Assembly (NCBI GenBank): GCA_004000035.1
Contig: RJAE01000003.1
Span: forward strand, 62,001-126,000
Source of the DNA: Arthrobacter sulfonylureivorans
GTDB lineage: Bacteria > Actinomycetota > Actinomycetes > Actinomycetales > Micrococcaceae
Reading direction: 5' to 3'
DNA length: 64,000 bases
This document shows positions 35,004 through 43,546 of this stretch, one piece after another. Below the pieces are notes generated by a model. That model searched no databases. It was not told where the DNA came from and saw nothing but the letters and a program-made list of their open reading frames with translations. Made by a program: the position numbers and the translations under genes. The stretch's first letter is position 1. Each line of letters opens with the position of its first letter.

Positions 35004-36554
35004 ATGAAGTCCCTCATCCGCGCACTTCTCGGAGCGGCCCTCGGATCGTCCCTGCTCGCGTCAGCACTGGTTGTCAGCATCCCGGCCGAGGCCGCGGCAC
35101 CGCACAACGCGACCTATCAGACCTATACCGCGCCCAACGGTCTCAGCAGCAAATACCACGTCTACGCCAACGGCATCGATACGAAGAAACCCGTGGGCGT
35201 CCTGTTTGTCTTCCACGGCGACTACTCCCAGCCGAAACAGTCCTACGTCCACCACACCAAGGGCTCCGTCATGAAGAAGATGGCGGCCGAGGCTGCCAAG
35301 AAGAACATGATCATGGTCCCCGTCATCACCCCGGACAAAAAGGGCGGCATCACCTGGTGGGAGGACGCCGACCGAAATGGGGACTGGTTTCGCTCGTTGG
35401 CGACGAGCTTGATCGCCAAATACAAACTTGACTCCCGCCGGATCTGGTTCCACGGCTACTCTGGCGGCGCCGAGTTCATCACCTATGAGCTCCTCGCGGA
35501 CCGCCAGGAATGGATCAAGGGCGGCGGGGCCACCATCGTCGGCGGCGGCGGCTACGACGGCATGCAGACCGCACCTACTGCGGCCGTGAAGAAAATGAAG
35601 CTGCACTGGATCAGCGGCAGTCGCGACGGCAAGGGCGGCACCAGCTTGAAGACCTGGTCTGCCCTGGACACCGCCAAGCGCGCGGAGAAAAAATACAAGG
35701 CCCTCGGGTTCACCAGCACGAAGATGACCGTCCTGCCGGGCGTTACGCATTACACCTACGACATGCCGAAACTGCTGGCCAACGAACTGAAAGCCATGCC
35801 GGCCGCCATCGCCCCGCCCAAGGCCAAATCAGGCGACGTCGTAGCCGTGGACTCCGCCGGCAAGCTTTACATCTACCCGTCCGCCAGGGGCAGGGATTTG
35901 AACAAACGCCGTTACGTTTCCGCCGGCTGGGGAACATCCCTGACCGTGGAGATCGCCGACTGGAACGCCGACGGCGTCCAAGACCTGATTGCCAACTGGA
36001 AGGACGGCCGGCTCACCGTCGACTACGGGCTGAAGAACGGCGGCTTCAAACGCTCCACGCTGGGCACGAGCGGCTGGCAGCGCAACACCATCCTCGTTAC
36101 CCAATGGAAGACCGCCGACAAATTCCCCAGCATCATTGCCAAGAACCGCGACGGCAAACTGTACTCATACGCAAACAAGGACGGAGCAAAACCCGGGCCG
36201 CGGAAACTGCTCAGCTCGGGCAACTGGAAGAGCCTCCAGATGATGGCCATGGACTTCGACGGTAACACCAAGATGGACCTGGTCGCCCGCAATGCTGCCG
36301 GGCAGCTGAAGCTCTACCGTTCTAACGGCAAGGGCCAGCTCATCAAAGAAACCCGCAAGGTGGTCGGCGGTTCAAGCTGGAAGGCCATGACGCACCTGTC
36401 CACGGCCGAAGGGCACCTGACAACCGGCCAGCCGGGAATCCTGGCCCGCGATAAGAAGGGCAACCTGCACTTTTACCCGGTTTCCTCAAAGAAGATCCAG
36501 AAGCGCGTTACCGTCGGCGTCGGCGGCTGGAACGGTCTGCGGATCGGCTCATAG
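35004..36554 (+). CDS. secreted serine hydrolase with FG-GAP/VCBS-like tail
   Basis: The 516-aa protein has a Sec signal peptide (about 1-31, ending AEAAA). An alpha/beta-hydrolase domain (about 40-270) follows, with oxyanion FHGD near 70-73 and nucleophile Ser153 in GYSGG. The second half (about 275-516) is a beta-propeller-like repeat region with FG-GAP/VCBS-type units (ADWNADGVQDLIANW, MDFDGNTKMDLVARN). The layout resembles secreted PHB-depolymerase-like or feruloyl esterase-like enzymes with a surface-binding tail. Actual polymer is unknown. Confidence 0.78.
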   Translation: MKSLIRALLGAALGSSLLASALVVSIPAEAAAPHNATYQTYTAPNGLSSKYHVYANGIDTKKPVGVLFVFHGDYSQPKQSYVHHTKGSVMKKMAAEAAKKNMIMVPVITPDKKGGITWWEDADRNGDWFRSLATSLIAKYKLDSRRIWFHGYSGGAEFITYELLADRQEWIKGGGATIVGGGGYDGMQTAPTAAVKKMKLHWISGSRDGKGGTSLKTWSALDTAKRAEKKYKALGFTSTKMTVLPGVTHYTYDMPKLLANELKAMPAAIAPPKAKSGDVVAVDSAGKLYIYPSARGRDLNKRRYVSAGWGTSLTVEIADWNADGVQDLIANWKDGRLTVDYGLKNGGFKRSTLGTSGWQRNTILVTQWKTADKFPSIIAKNRDGKLYSYANKDGAKPGPRKLLSSGNWKSLQMMAMDFDGNTKMDLVARNAAGQLKLYRSNGKGQLIKETRKVVGGSSWKAMTHLSTAEGHLTTGQPGILARDKKGNLHFYPVSSKKIQKRVTVGVGGWNGLRIGS

Positions 36555-36683
36555 TCCCATAGACCTAGGGTGCGAAGAGGACACCCAAGGGCCTACGCAC
36601 AGGCCGAGGGTGCTGGTATGTGGGCGGCACAACGGTGTGTCCGCCAGCACCTGGGCATGGACTTGCCGTACACATGAAGGGAT

Positions 36684-37664
36684 ATGAAACGCCTTCGCCT
36701 TGCCTTCGCCGCCGTGCTGCTGACCGGACTGACTGCCTGCAGCACCCCGGTCCTTGAAGCCCCCGTTGTCACCGAATCACCGTCTGGAACCGCTTCGCCG
36801 GTGACGCCGGAGCCCAGTGTCCAAAAGAAGTCCGAGGCGCCTGAGCCCAAAGCTGAACAGGGACCCGCTGCCGGCACGGCGCTGGAGCAGCTGGCCACCA
36901 TTGAGGTGAAGGGCCGGGCGCCGAAGACTGGGTACTCCCGGGAACAGTTCGGCAAGGGCTGGAAGGATCCAGACCGCAACGGCTGCGACGCGCGCAACGA
37001 CGTCCTTCAACGCGATCTGGACCACGCTGTGCTCAAGGCAGGCGGCTGCGTGGTGACCTCCGGGGTGCTGGCCGATCCGTTCACTGCGGCGACCATCGAC
37101 TTCGTCCGCGGAAACACCACCAGCGGCGCTGTGCAGATCGACCACGTCGTCGCCCTCTCGGACGGATGGCAGAAGGGCGCGCAGCAGTTGGCCCCGAACC
37201 AGCGTGAAGCGTTTGCCAACGACCCGTTGAACCTGTTGGCCGTCGACGGCCCTACTAACGGGGCCAAGTCCGATAGCGATGCGGCCACCTGGCTGCCGCC
37301 GAACAAGTCGTTCCGTTGCGAGTATGTGGCATTGCAGACCGCGGTGAAAGCCAAGTACGGGCTGTGGATGACCAAGGCGGAGCGGGAGGCGATCAAGAAC
37401 GTCCTCAGCACCTCGTGCCCGGACCAGCCCGTCCCGGCCGGCGGGGGAGCGGTTGTGCCGGTCTCCGTAGCTCCGGCCCCGACACCAAAGCCCAAGCCTG
37501 CCCCGGTCAAGGAGGGTCCCGCACGGGCCCCGGCCGGCGGCAATGTCTTCTACCAAAACTGCACCGCCGTAAAGGACGCCGGCGCTGCACCCATCAGGGC
37601 CGGTGATCCGGGCTGGGACACCAAGTTCGACCGCGACGGCGACGGGGTCGGCTGCGAGTCCTGA
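36684..37664 (+). CDS. exported HNH (DUF1524) lipoprotein with Excalibur domain
   Basis: The 326-aa lipoprotein has a lipobox LTAC with Cys19, then a Pro/Glu-rich linker, a DUF1524 HNH-type nuclease domain (about 70-245: QIDHVVALSDGW, NLLAVDGPTN) and a C-terminal Excalibur calcium-binding motif (DRDGDGVGCE). DUF1524 is the nuclease part of GmrSD-type enzymes; as an exported lipoprotein it is more likely a cell-surface nuclease. The Asp-His and Asn are retained. Confidence 0.83.
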   Translation: MKRLRLAFAAVLLTGLTACSTPVLEAPVVTESPSGTASPVTPEPSVQKKSEAPEPKAEQGPAAGTALEQLATIEVKGRAPKTGYSREQFGKGWKDPDRNGCDARNDVLQRDLDHAVLKAGGCVVTSGVLADPFTAATIDFVRGNTTSGAVQIDHVVALSDGWQKGAQQLAPNQREAFANDPLNLLAVDGPTNGAKSDSDAATWLPPNKSFRCEYVALQTAVKAKYGLWMTKAEREAIKNVLSTSCPDQPVPAGGGAVVPVSVAPAPTPKPKPAPVKEGPARAPAGGNVFYQNCTAVKDAGAAPIRAGDPGWDTKFDRDGDGVGCES

Positions 37665-37767
37665 TGAAGTTGTTGATATCGAAGTTGAGCTGGAAACACG
37701 AAGTGTTTATCTGAGGAGCGGCCCAAGCTGCGCAGGAGTAGGGGCTCTATCCATCCCCTTCCACGGA

Positions 37768-37799
37768 AGGGGCGGCCTCCCGGATGGGAGGCCGCCCCT
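37768..37799. terminator. strong bidirectional hairpin between convergent genes
   Basis: A 14-bp perfect stem (37768-37781 with 37786-37799) with a 4-base loop lies between the HNH lipoprotein gene and the convergent repeat-protein gene. Confidence 0.8.
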
Positions 37800-37818
37800 A
37801 ACAGGCAAAACCGAGGGG

Positions 37819-38442
37819 TCAGTTGCCCTGTAGGCCAACCTTTTCGGCGGCATTGGCGGCCTTCCAATCAGCCTTGCCTTCGGCCTTGATTTCCTTCCAG
37901 TCAGCTTGACCCTGGGCCTTAGCGGCCTTCCAAGCAGCATCTGCTTCGGCCTTGACGGCCTTCCAACCAAATGCGGGTGCCTCTTCAGCCGGTGCTTCGT
38001 TGGCGGGTGCCTCTTCAGCCGGTGCTTCGTTGGCGGGTGCCTCTTCAGCCGGTGCTTCGTTGGCGGGTGCCTCTTCAGCCGGTGCTTCGTTGGCGGGTGC
38101 CTCTTCAGCCGGTGCTTCCTCGACGGGAGCCTCATCAACCGGTGTCACGGGCAGCTCTTCCATCGGTGCATCCTCAACCGGCGCTTCGAGCGCGTCCTCG
38201 GCGGGTGCTTCTTCAACCGGTGCGAGCTGATTGGCGACAATCAGATTTGGCGAGATGTACACGTTCTCGGCGGTGATGGACACCAACGAGTCTTGCGTTT
38301 CGTTGACGGACGAAGTGACCCCTGCTTCCGCAACGGTCGGGTCCTCGGCGGCCGAGGCGATTCCTGCTCCTGCAGTGGTCACCACTCCTGCGGTAACTAC
38401 AGCTGCTGCGAGACGGCCGGTCTTGGCAATTCGAAACGTCAT
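37819..38442 (-). CDS. secreted Pro/Glu/Ala repeat protein
   Basis: The 207-aa exported protein has a signal peptide (basic start MTFRIAKTGR, AGIASAAED cleavage region). A low-complexity stretch of acidic Pro/Ala repeats, (APAEEAPANE)n, occupies about residues 110-155. The C-terminal quarter is charged, with repeats of the form WKAxKAExxADWK. ATG 38442 follows TTGGAG by 6 bases. It may be a cell-wall-spanning or extracellular protein; no enzyme domain is seen. Confidence 0.78.
   Translation of the reverse strand: MTFRIAKTGRLAAAVVTAGVVTTAGAGIASAAEDPTVAEAGVTSSVNETQDSLVSITAENVYISPNLIVANQLAPVEEAPAEDALEAPVEDAPMEELPVTPVDEAPVEEAPAEEAPANEAPAEEAPANEAPAEEAPANEAPAEEAPANEAPAEEAPAFGWKAVKAEADAAWKAAKAQGQADWKEIKAEGKADWKAANAAEKVGLQGN
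37973..38118 (-). repeat. 30-bp tandem repeat inside the secreted protein gene
   Basis: Four identical 30-bp units start at 37973, 38003, 38033 and 38063; a fifth matches its first 26 bases. Each codes for ten residues of the APAEEAPANE type. Perfect identity at DNA level points to recent slippage expansion. Confidence 0.95.
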
Positions 38443-38940
38443 TTTTTGCTCCAATTCTTTGTGGGAATGTTGCGGTTTAACCGTTACATCAGGGCTCGGG
38501 CACTCGCAAACGAAGAGGAAATTTAGGTGAATTTAGGGTCCGACGTGCTTAACGATGCGGACAAGGCCGCCCTATCTGTGTCACCCTGCTCCTTGCACCG
38601 TCGAGCCCCATGCACTCGTCGACCGGAACACCCGGCGGCAGCCACAGAAATGAGGTCCGGGTGGAACCCGGCTATCCCGCCGGACGGCGTCAGGCTGCCC
38701 GTCCTCGTTGGCCGGCTAACGCGGCCTATCGCCGTGGGAGGCTTGACCCCGCCTTGGGCGCAGCGCAGGGCAGCCAGCCGCCCGTGGAGTCGGGCGTGAG
38801 AGCGACGGAACCGCCGAGATCCAGGACCAGGCGATTATCACCACTCCGAGCGCACTTCCTCACGGCGTCCGTATGGAGCAGCCACGGTCGCGCTGAGCCT
38901 CAGGGCCGCGCTGGCCGCCCTACGGCCATCGGCCTCCCGG
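38443..38940. other. 498-bp gap without a supported gene
   Basis: Open frames exist on both strands, but none has a ribosome site and recognisable protein. The left end holds the promoter side of the repeat-protein gene (AT-rich around 38449-38500). The rest could contain the 3' region of the HExxH protein gene. Confidence 0.5.
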
Positions 38941-40086
38941 TCAGGGTTTCTTGCCGGCCAAGATGTTTTTTGCAGCCGTTCCGCGGGATCCCTTGCAGTC
39001 TTGCGTGTACCAGTTGACCGCTGCCTTCGGGTCGGCACCCATGCGGTAGGCCATACAGTCGGCCACCATCTCGACCCCGTTGCTGGACTTGAAGATCTTG
39101 TTCAACCGGCTGTCCATCGCCTCCAAGCCGTTGCCGTAGAGGCGGAAGGTGATGATATGGGCGCACTCGTGCAGCGCGATCGCCTTGTGCTGGCTGCCCT
39201 GGTATCCCGGTGCCATTTCAATCCGAAGCGAGCCGGAGTGGGCGGTACTTGCTGACCCTCCCTTCTTCACGGTGATGATCTGGTTGGGGCAGTACTTCTT
39301 CATGTAGTCATAGGAAAGCTTGCGGTACCCGGTGTAGCTCCGTGGGTTCTCGTGACGGACGGTGCCGGTCTTGGAAGTCCATCCTTTTTCATACGCCGAG
39401 GCGTTCACGACAATTCGGTATTTCCGGGTGACGTTGGACTGCGTCTTGGGTGTCTTCGCAATTGCCAAGGGCGGCGTGCCGCTGCTCTTCTTCTTCCAGA
39501 CGAGCTTCTGCACCGTGACCCATTGACCGTTCTTGTGCATTTGCAGGGCACCGATGCGGGCAGATCTGCCGGTCCAGACGTAGACGCCGTGCCGGGCTTG
39601 ATCGCCCGCGGCCTCCTTGCCTTCGGCCTCCGCGAACGGCTTTGTGTAGTTCGAGTAGCGGTGGTGGATGTCGGACCGGTCACGCTTCCAGGTGACCTTC
39701 TGGGCCGGGCTTGAGGCGAGCGTCCTGCCGCCCTCGGTAGCTGCGATGCGCATGTGGACGGTGCCCTCTTTGGCCATCTTGTAGCCGAGCGTCGTCTTGC
39801 CTTGCTTGCCCGGCGCCTTGGAGCCGACCGTCTTCCAGCTCGTTCCGCTCTTCAACTGCAGGGCAATCCGGTACGTGGACGCCCATGGATCATGCCAGAC
39901 CGTGAACTTCTTGGACGGCTCCCAGCGATAGCTGTCCAAGGAGGATCCGTAGAGGACGGGCGCCTCATAGGCTGGGGCAGCGGGAATCGTCACGGGTTCC
40001 GCAGCGGCGGCCGGCTGTCCGGCGAAGACCATGAGGCCAACCGCGGCGGCGGCCGATGCAAGGGCGACGATCAGACGTGCGAACAT
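38941..40086 (-). CDS. secreted protein with HExxH metallopeptidase-like motif
   Basis: The 381-aa protein has a Sec signal (about 1-28, ending AAAAEP). A beta-rich N-terminal half follows, and then HECAHI (306-311), an HExxH zinc motif, with a Glu near 339 in GVEMVADCMAY as a likely third ligand, and four Cys. It could be an extracellular metallopeptidase, but it belongs to no family I can name. ATG 40086 follows a purine-rich AGAAGAGG. Confidence 0.75.
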   Translation of the reverse strand: MFARLIVALASAAAAVGLMVFAGQPAAAAEPVTIPAAPAYEAPVLYGSSLDSYRWEPSKKFTVWHDPWASTYRIALQLKSGTSWKTVGSKAPGKQGKTTLGYKMAKEGTVHMRIAATEGGRTLASSPAQKVTWKRDRSDIHHRYSNYTKPFAEAEGKEAAGDQARHGVYVWTGRSARIGALQMHKNGQWVTVQKLVWKKKSSGTPPLAIAKTPKTQSNVTRKYRIVVNASAYEKGWTSKTGTVRHENPRSYTGYRKLSYDYMKKYCPNQIITVKKGGSASTAHSGSLRIEMAPGYQGSQHKAIALHECAHIITFRLYGNGLEAMDSRLNKIFKSSNGVEMVADCMAYRMGADPKAAVNWYTQDCKGSRGTAAKNILAGKKP

Positions 40087-40207
40087 AGCCTCTTCTTCCG
40101 GATGCTGACGAGGAAAGGTGCGTAGAGGCATCCGGACTGGGCAGGCTACGACTCACCGCAATCGGATTCTAGCGGCCAAATGCGGATCCACGGCGCAACA
40201 CGGGGTC

Positions 40208-41389
40208 TCAATCTCTCGGCGGCGGAGGAAGCTCGATCGGATCGCGCAGGCTCCGTCCCATCGCGAGCTTGGCGACCAGCGGGATTCCCATCAGGCCCAG
40301 CACGGTGTTGCGCAACAGCAGTTGCCCGCGGTTGCGTGGTGCGAACGCTGCGCCGAGCCCGATCGCCGCATCCTGCTTCACGCGCACCAGCGACGCCAAC
40401 TGGCGCTCGTACGAAGCGAACGCTGTGGAATGCTCCCCGCCAGAGAGCTGCAGTTCGGCCGCCAGGACGTAGGCCTCCACCATGGCGAGCGCGGAGCCCT
40501 GACCGGCCAAAAACGACGGGCACGCGGCGGCGTCGCCGATAAGCGCCACCCTGCCGCGCGACCACGCCGGCATCCGGATCTGGCTTGCCCGATCAAGGTA
40601 GAAGGTCCGGGCCTCGGGCATCCGCCGCAGCATCTCCGGAACTTCCCAGCCTACGCCGCGCAGACGCGAACGGAGCAACTCCTGCTGGGCTGCCACATCC
40701 TCCACCGGCACGTCCCCGTCATAGCGAAAGGTAAAACAGAACATAGTCGCACCGTCGCGCAGCGAGAAGCGGAGCGCCTGCACGCCCACCTCGGTATGCG
40801 TCACTGCGACCAACTCGTCACGCGGACCGTAGCCTTCCACGTCGAAGGCGGCCACCGTGATGCCGAGGTAGCGCTCGAACTCCTCCCCGGGCCCGAAGGT
40901 CAGCGACCGGACCCGGGAGTGCAGGCCGTCGGCCCCGACAACGAGGTCAAACTCCCGCGGAGCGCCGTGGGCAAACTCGACGCGCACGCGCCCGCCGTCG
41001 TCGTCGAGCGCCTGGACAGTGTCGCCGAAGATCGTTTCGACCTCGCCGTTCAGCGCTTCGAAGAGCACAGCCCCCAGATCGGAGCGGCCGATGCTGACAT
41101 ACCGGTCGCCGACCCCGCCGATGACGTTGCGCGGATCCAGATGAGCGATCTGCCGGCCGGTGGCGGACACTTCACGCAGCTTGCGCACCCGATAGCCCTC
41201 GGCCATCAGCCGGGGGACGATGCCCATCCGTTCGGCCACATCGAACCCGGATCCCCAGAAGTCCACTAGGTAGCCGCCTTGACGCAGCCGGGGAGCGTGC
41301 TCAACGAGCACCGGCTCGTGTCCCGCCCGCCGCAGCCAGTAGGCCAGCGTGGGACCCGCAATCCCTGCCCCGACGATCAGCACCCGCAT
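40208..41389 (-). CDS. FAD-dependent monooxygenase (PHBH-like)
   Basis: The 393-aa flavoprotein has the FAD Rossmann motif VGAGIAGPTLA at its start, DG (GADGLHS, the DG fingerprint) and GDAAACPSFLAGQGS, the second FAD motif. It fits the aromatic-hydroxylase (PHBH) superfamily of NAD(P)H-dependent flavin monooxygenases. ATG 41389 is the family start; a longer frame upstream is non-homologous. Substrate unknown. Confidence 0.87.
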   Translation of the reverse strand: MRVLIVGAGIAGPTLAYWLRRAGHEPVLVEHAPRLRQGGYLVDFWGSGFDVAERMGIVPRLMAEGYRVRKLREVSATGRQIAHLDPRNVIGGVGDRYVSIGRSDLGAVLFEALNGEVETIFGDTVQALDDDGGRVRVEFAHGAPREFDLVVGADGLHSRVRSLTFGPGEEFERYLGITVAAFDVEGYGPRDELVAVTHTEVGVQALRFSLRDGATMFCFTFRYDGDVPVEDVAAQQELLRSRLRGVGWEVPEMLRRMPEARTFYLDRASQIRMPAWSRGRVALIGDAAACPSFLAGQGSALAMVEAYVLAAELQLSGGEHSTAFASYERQLASLVRVKQDAAIGLGAAFAPRNRGQLLLRNTVLGLMGIPLVAKLAMGRSLRDPIELPPPPRD

Positions 41390-41472
41390 GCGCGCCGCCC
41401 TCAACCATGGTCCACCGAACGGTCTCAGGCTAGTGCGGGGCGCCGTCCCGCGGAAGGCCCGCTGATGCCCGC

Positions 41473-42486
41473 TCAGCGCGTCTTGCCGGGCAGCCCGAAG
41501 AGGCCGGCCAGCCGACGATCGGTGTCGGCGAGGGCGGCGGTGTCGAAGGTGTTGGTGGTGACCATGAGTTCGTCGGCGCCGGTGGCCTCGAGCAGCCGGC
41601 CGAGCCGCTCGGCCACCTGGTCTGCGGTCCCGTGCACTGCAGCCGCGAGGGTCTCGGATACGAGCGCCTGCTGCCGCTCCGTCACCGGCAAGGCCCGAAT
41701 GGAGTCCACCGGTTCGAGCGGCGGGAACTCGCCGCGGGTGCGTGATTGCGCCATCGCCCACGCCTCGGGCAGCAGCAAGTCCCGCGCCGCTTCGGCTGAT
41801 GCGGCCACCGCCACGTTCGCCGACGCGATCACGTACGGCTCCGCGTAATAAGCGGAGGGCCGGAAGTTCTTCCGGTAGCGCTCCAGCACGCCGCGGGCCA
41901 ACTCCGGCTTGCGCCCGGTGAACGCCGGCCCACCAACAACGACGGCGAGGCCCGCCTTCGCAGCGATCTCCGCGCCTTTGCCGGTGGCCAGCACAAAAGG
42001 CGGCGTTGCGCCGCCGTCGTACGGGCGGGCAGTGATGGCGGCGGTGCCGCCGAGGTAGGACAGCAGCTCGGCGAGGTCCTCCGCAAAGCGGTCCGCGGCG
42101 TCCTTGTCCTGCCGCAGCGCCGAGCGGACAGCGGGCGTGAAGCCCACGGAGCGCCCGATCCCGAGATCGATCCGGCCGGGGAAGAGCGCCTGCAGGGTGG
42201 CGGCTTGTTCGGCCACCACCAACGGCTGGTGGTTGGGCAGCATCACTCCGCCGGAGCCGACGCGGATCCGCTCGGTCTGCGCGGCCACCGCCGCCATCAG
42301 CACCGCCGGGGCCGAACCGGCGATCCCGGGCACGCCGTGATGCTCGGCCACCCAGAACCGGTGGTAGCCCAGCTGCTCGGCATGCTGCGCCCGCCGGACG
42401 GTAGCGGCCAGGGCCTCAGACGCCGAGTTGCCTGCGCGGGCATTGGCGCGGTCCAAGATGGAGAGGGGAATCGACGGCAGCTGCAT
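41473..42486 (-). CDS. LLM-class flavin oxidoreductase (luciferase-like)
   Basis: The 337-aa protein has the luciferase-like TIM-barrel pattern: RFWVAEHHG, VGSGGVMLPNHQPL and GRIDLGIGR. It uses FMNH2 or F420 from a partner. GTG 42495 is an alternative start three codons earlier. It ends near the FAD monooxygenase gene (83 bp), but the two are not clearly one operon. Substrate unknown. Confidence 0.87.
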   Translation of the reverse strand: MQLPSIPLSILDRANARAGNSASEALAATVRRAQHAEQLGYHRFWVAEHHGVPGIAGSAPAVLMAAVAAQTERIRVGSGGVMLPNHQPLVVAEQAATLQALFPGRIDLGIGRSVGFTPAVRSALRQDKDAADRFAEDLAELLSYLGGTAAITARPYDGGATPPFVLATGKGAEIAAKAGLAVVVGGPAFTGRKPELARGVLERYRKNFRPSAYYAEPYVIASANVAVAASAEAARDLLLPEAWAMAQSRTRGEFPPLEPVDSIRALPVTERQQALVSETLAAAVHGTADQVAERLGRLLEATGADELMVTTNTFDTAALADTDRRLAGLFGLPGKTR

Positions 42487-42532
42487 ACCAGTCACAACAT
42501 GGCTAGCCGGCGGCTATTCCGTCGGCCGAAAT

Positions 42533-43297
42533 TCACCGCGCCGATGACGCCCCGGCCGGCAGCAGTGAGGCCGCCGCCACGTCGGTGAGGACGGTGACGT
42601 CCGGGTGCAGTTGGAGCACGGAGGCCGGGCAGTCCGGGTGGACGGGGCCGGTCAGGGCCCGGCTGAGCGCTTCGGCCTTATCCCGGCCCTGGACCAGCAG
42701 CAGCAGCCGCTTGGCGGCCAGGATGGTGCCGAGGCCCTGGGTGATGCACCGGGTGGGGACGTCGTCGAGGCAGTCGAAGAAGCGCGCATTGGCCTGACGC
42801 GTGCTCTGGGTCAGCACTTCCACCCGGGTGCGCGAATCCAAGGCCGAACCGGGCTCGTTGAAGGCAAGATGGCCGTTGTGGCCGATGCCCAGGATCTGCA
42901 GGTCGATGCCGCCGGCGGAGGCAATGGCCGCCTCGTAGTCCGTGGCCGCTTGATCCACATCCGGCTGGCCGGCGTCCGGCAGCAGGACCGTCGCGGGGTC
43001 GAGGCCCAGCGGCGTGATGACTTCGCGCTCGATGACCGCGGCGTAACTCTCGGGATGGCCGGCGGGCAGCCCGATGTATTCGTCCAGGGCGAACCAGCGG
43101 ACAGCGGTCAGGTCCAGGCGGCGGCGTGCCAAGGATTGGTACAGCGGCAGAGGCGAGGACCCGGTGGCCAGTCCGATGACGGCCCGGGGCAGGTCTACGA
43201 CGAGCCCAGCGACCAAATCTGCGGCCACGGTCCCGATCTCCGCGGCGTCGTGGTGCGAAATGTGCAGCTTGCGTTGCTGATCGACCGTGGCGCTCAT
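42533..43297 (-). CDS. nagB: glucosamine-6-phosphate deaminase
   Basis: The 254-aa protein has LDEYIGLP with Asp72 and Glu73, and GHNGHLAFNEPGS with His140, His143 and Glu148. These match the catalytic residues of NagB, which converts glucosamine-6-phosphate to fructose-6-phosphate and ammonia. ATG 43297 overlaps the stop of a 29-codon upstream ORF as ATGA. NagB feeds amino-sugar carbon to glycolysis. Confidence 0.93.
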   Translation of the reverse strand: MSATVDQQRKLHISHHDAAEIGTVAADLVAGLVVDLPRAVIGLATGSSPLPLYQSLARRRLDLTAVRWFALDEYIGLPAGHPESYAAVIEREVITPLGLDPATVLLPDAGQPDVDQAATDYEAAIASAGGIDLQILGIGHNGHLAFNEPGSALDSRTRVEVLTQSTRQANARFFDCLDDVPTRCITQGLGTILAAKRLLLLVQGRDKAEALSRALTGPVHPDCPASVLQLHPDVTVLTDVAAASLLPAGASSAR

Positions 43298-43383
43298 GGG
43301 AGCCACGTCAGTTTCGCGAATCCGGGACGGAGGGGGCGTTGCGCGGTGCCCATTGGCGGTGGCGGGGGCAGGTCAAAGTTCAT
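43294..43383 (-). CDS. 29-aa polyproline upstream ORF coupled to nagB
   Basis: ATG 43383 has an AAGGA site 7 bases before it. The peptide reads MNFDLPPPPPMGT, then a basic middle, and ends AKLTWLP followed by TGA that overlaps the nagB ATG. Five consecutive Pro and a C-terminal Pro-stop favour ribosome pausing, so it may be a regulatory leader peptide. It is too short to have a domain; function is inference. Confidence 0.6.
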   Translation of the reverse strand: MNFDLPPPPPMGTAQRPLRPGFAKLTWLP

Positions 43384-43546
43384 GACACGTTCCTTCATCG
43401 GTACTTGTCGCATCCGCCGGAGGCGGTGTATCCGCTGGCATAACAAAAACAGGTTGCAGAAAGGTTACCGAATGGCGACTGCCGAAAACCTCGATCAGCG
43501 CCCGATCATGCGCTCAGCGAACTCGGCAGTCCGCCGGCTGCCACTG

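Noticed and set aside
37973-38118. CRISPR array
   Set aside because: The 30-bp units are contiguous without spacers and code for a repeat in frame.
38527-39017. Small plus-strand genes downstream of the repeat protein
   Set aside because: Frames are rich in Arg/Pro/Ser with no ribosome sites and partly antisense to the HExxH gene.
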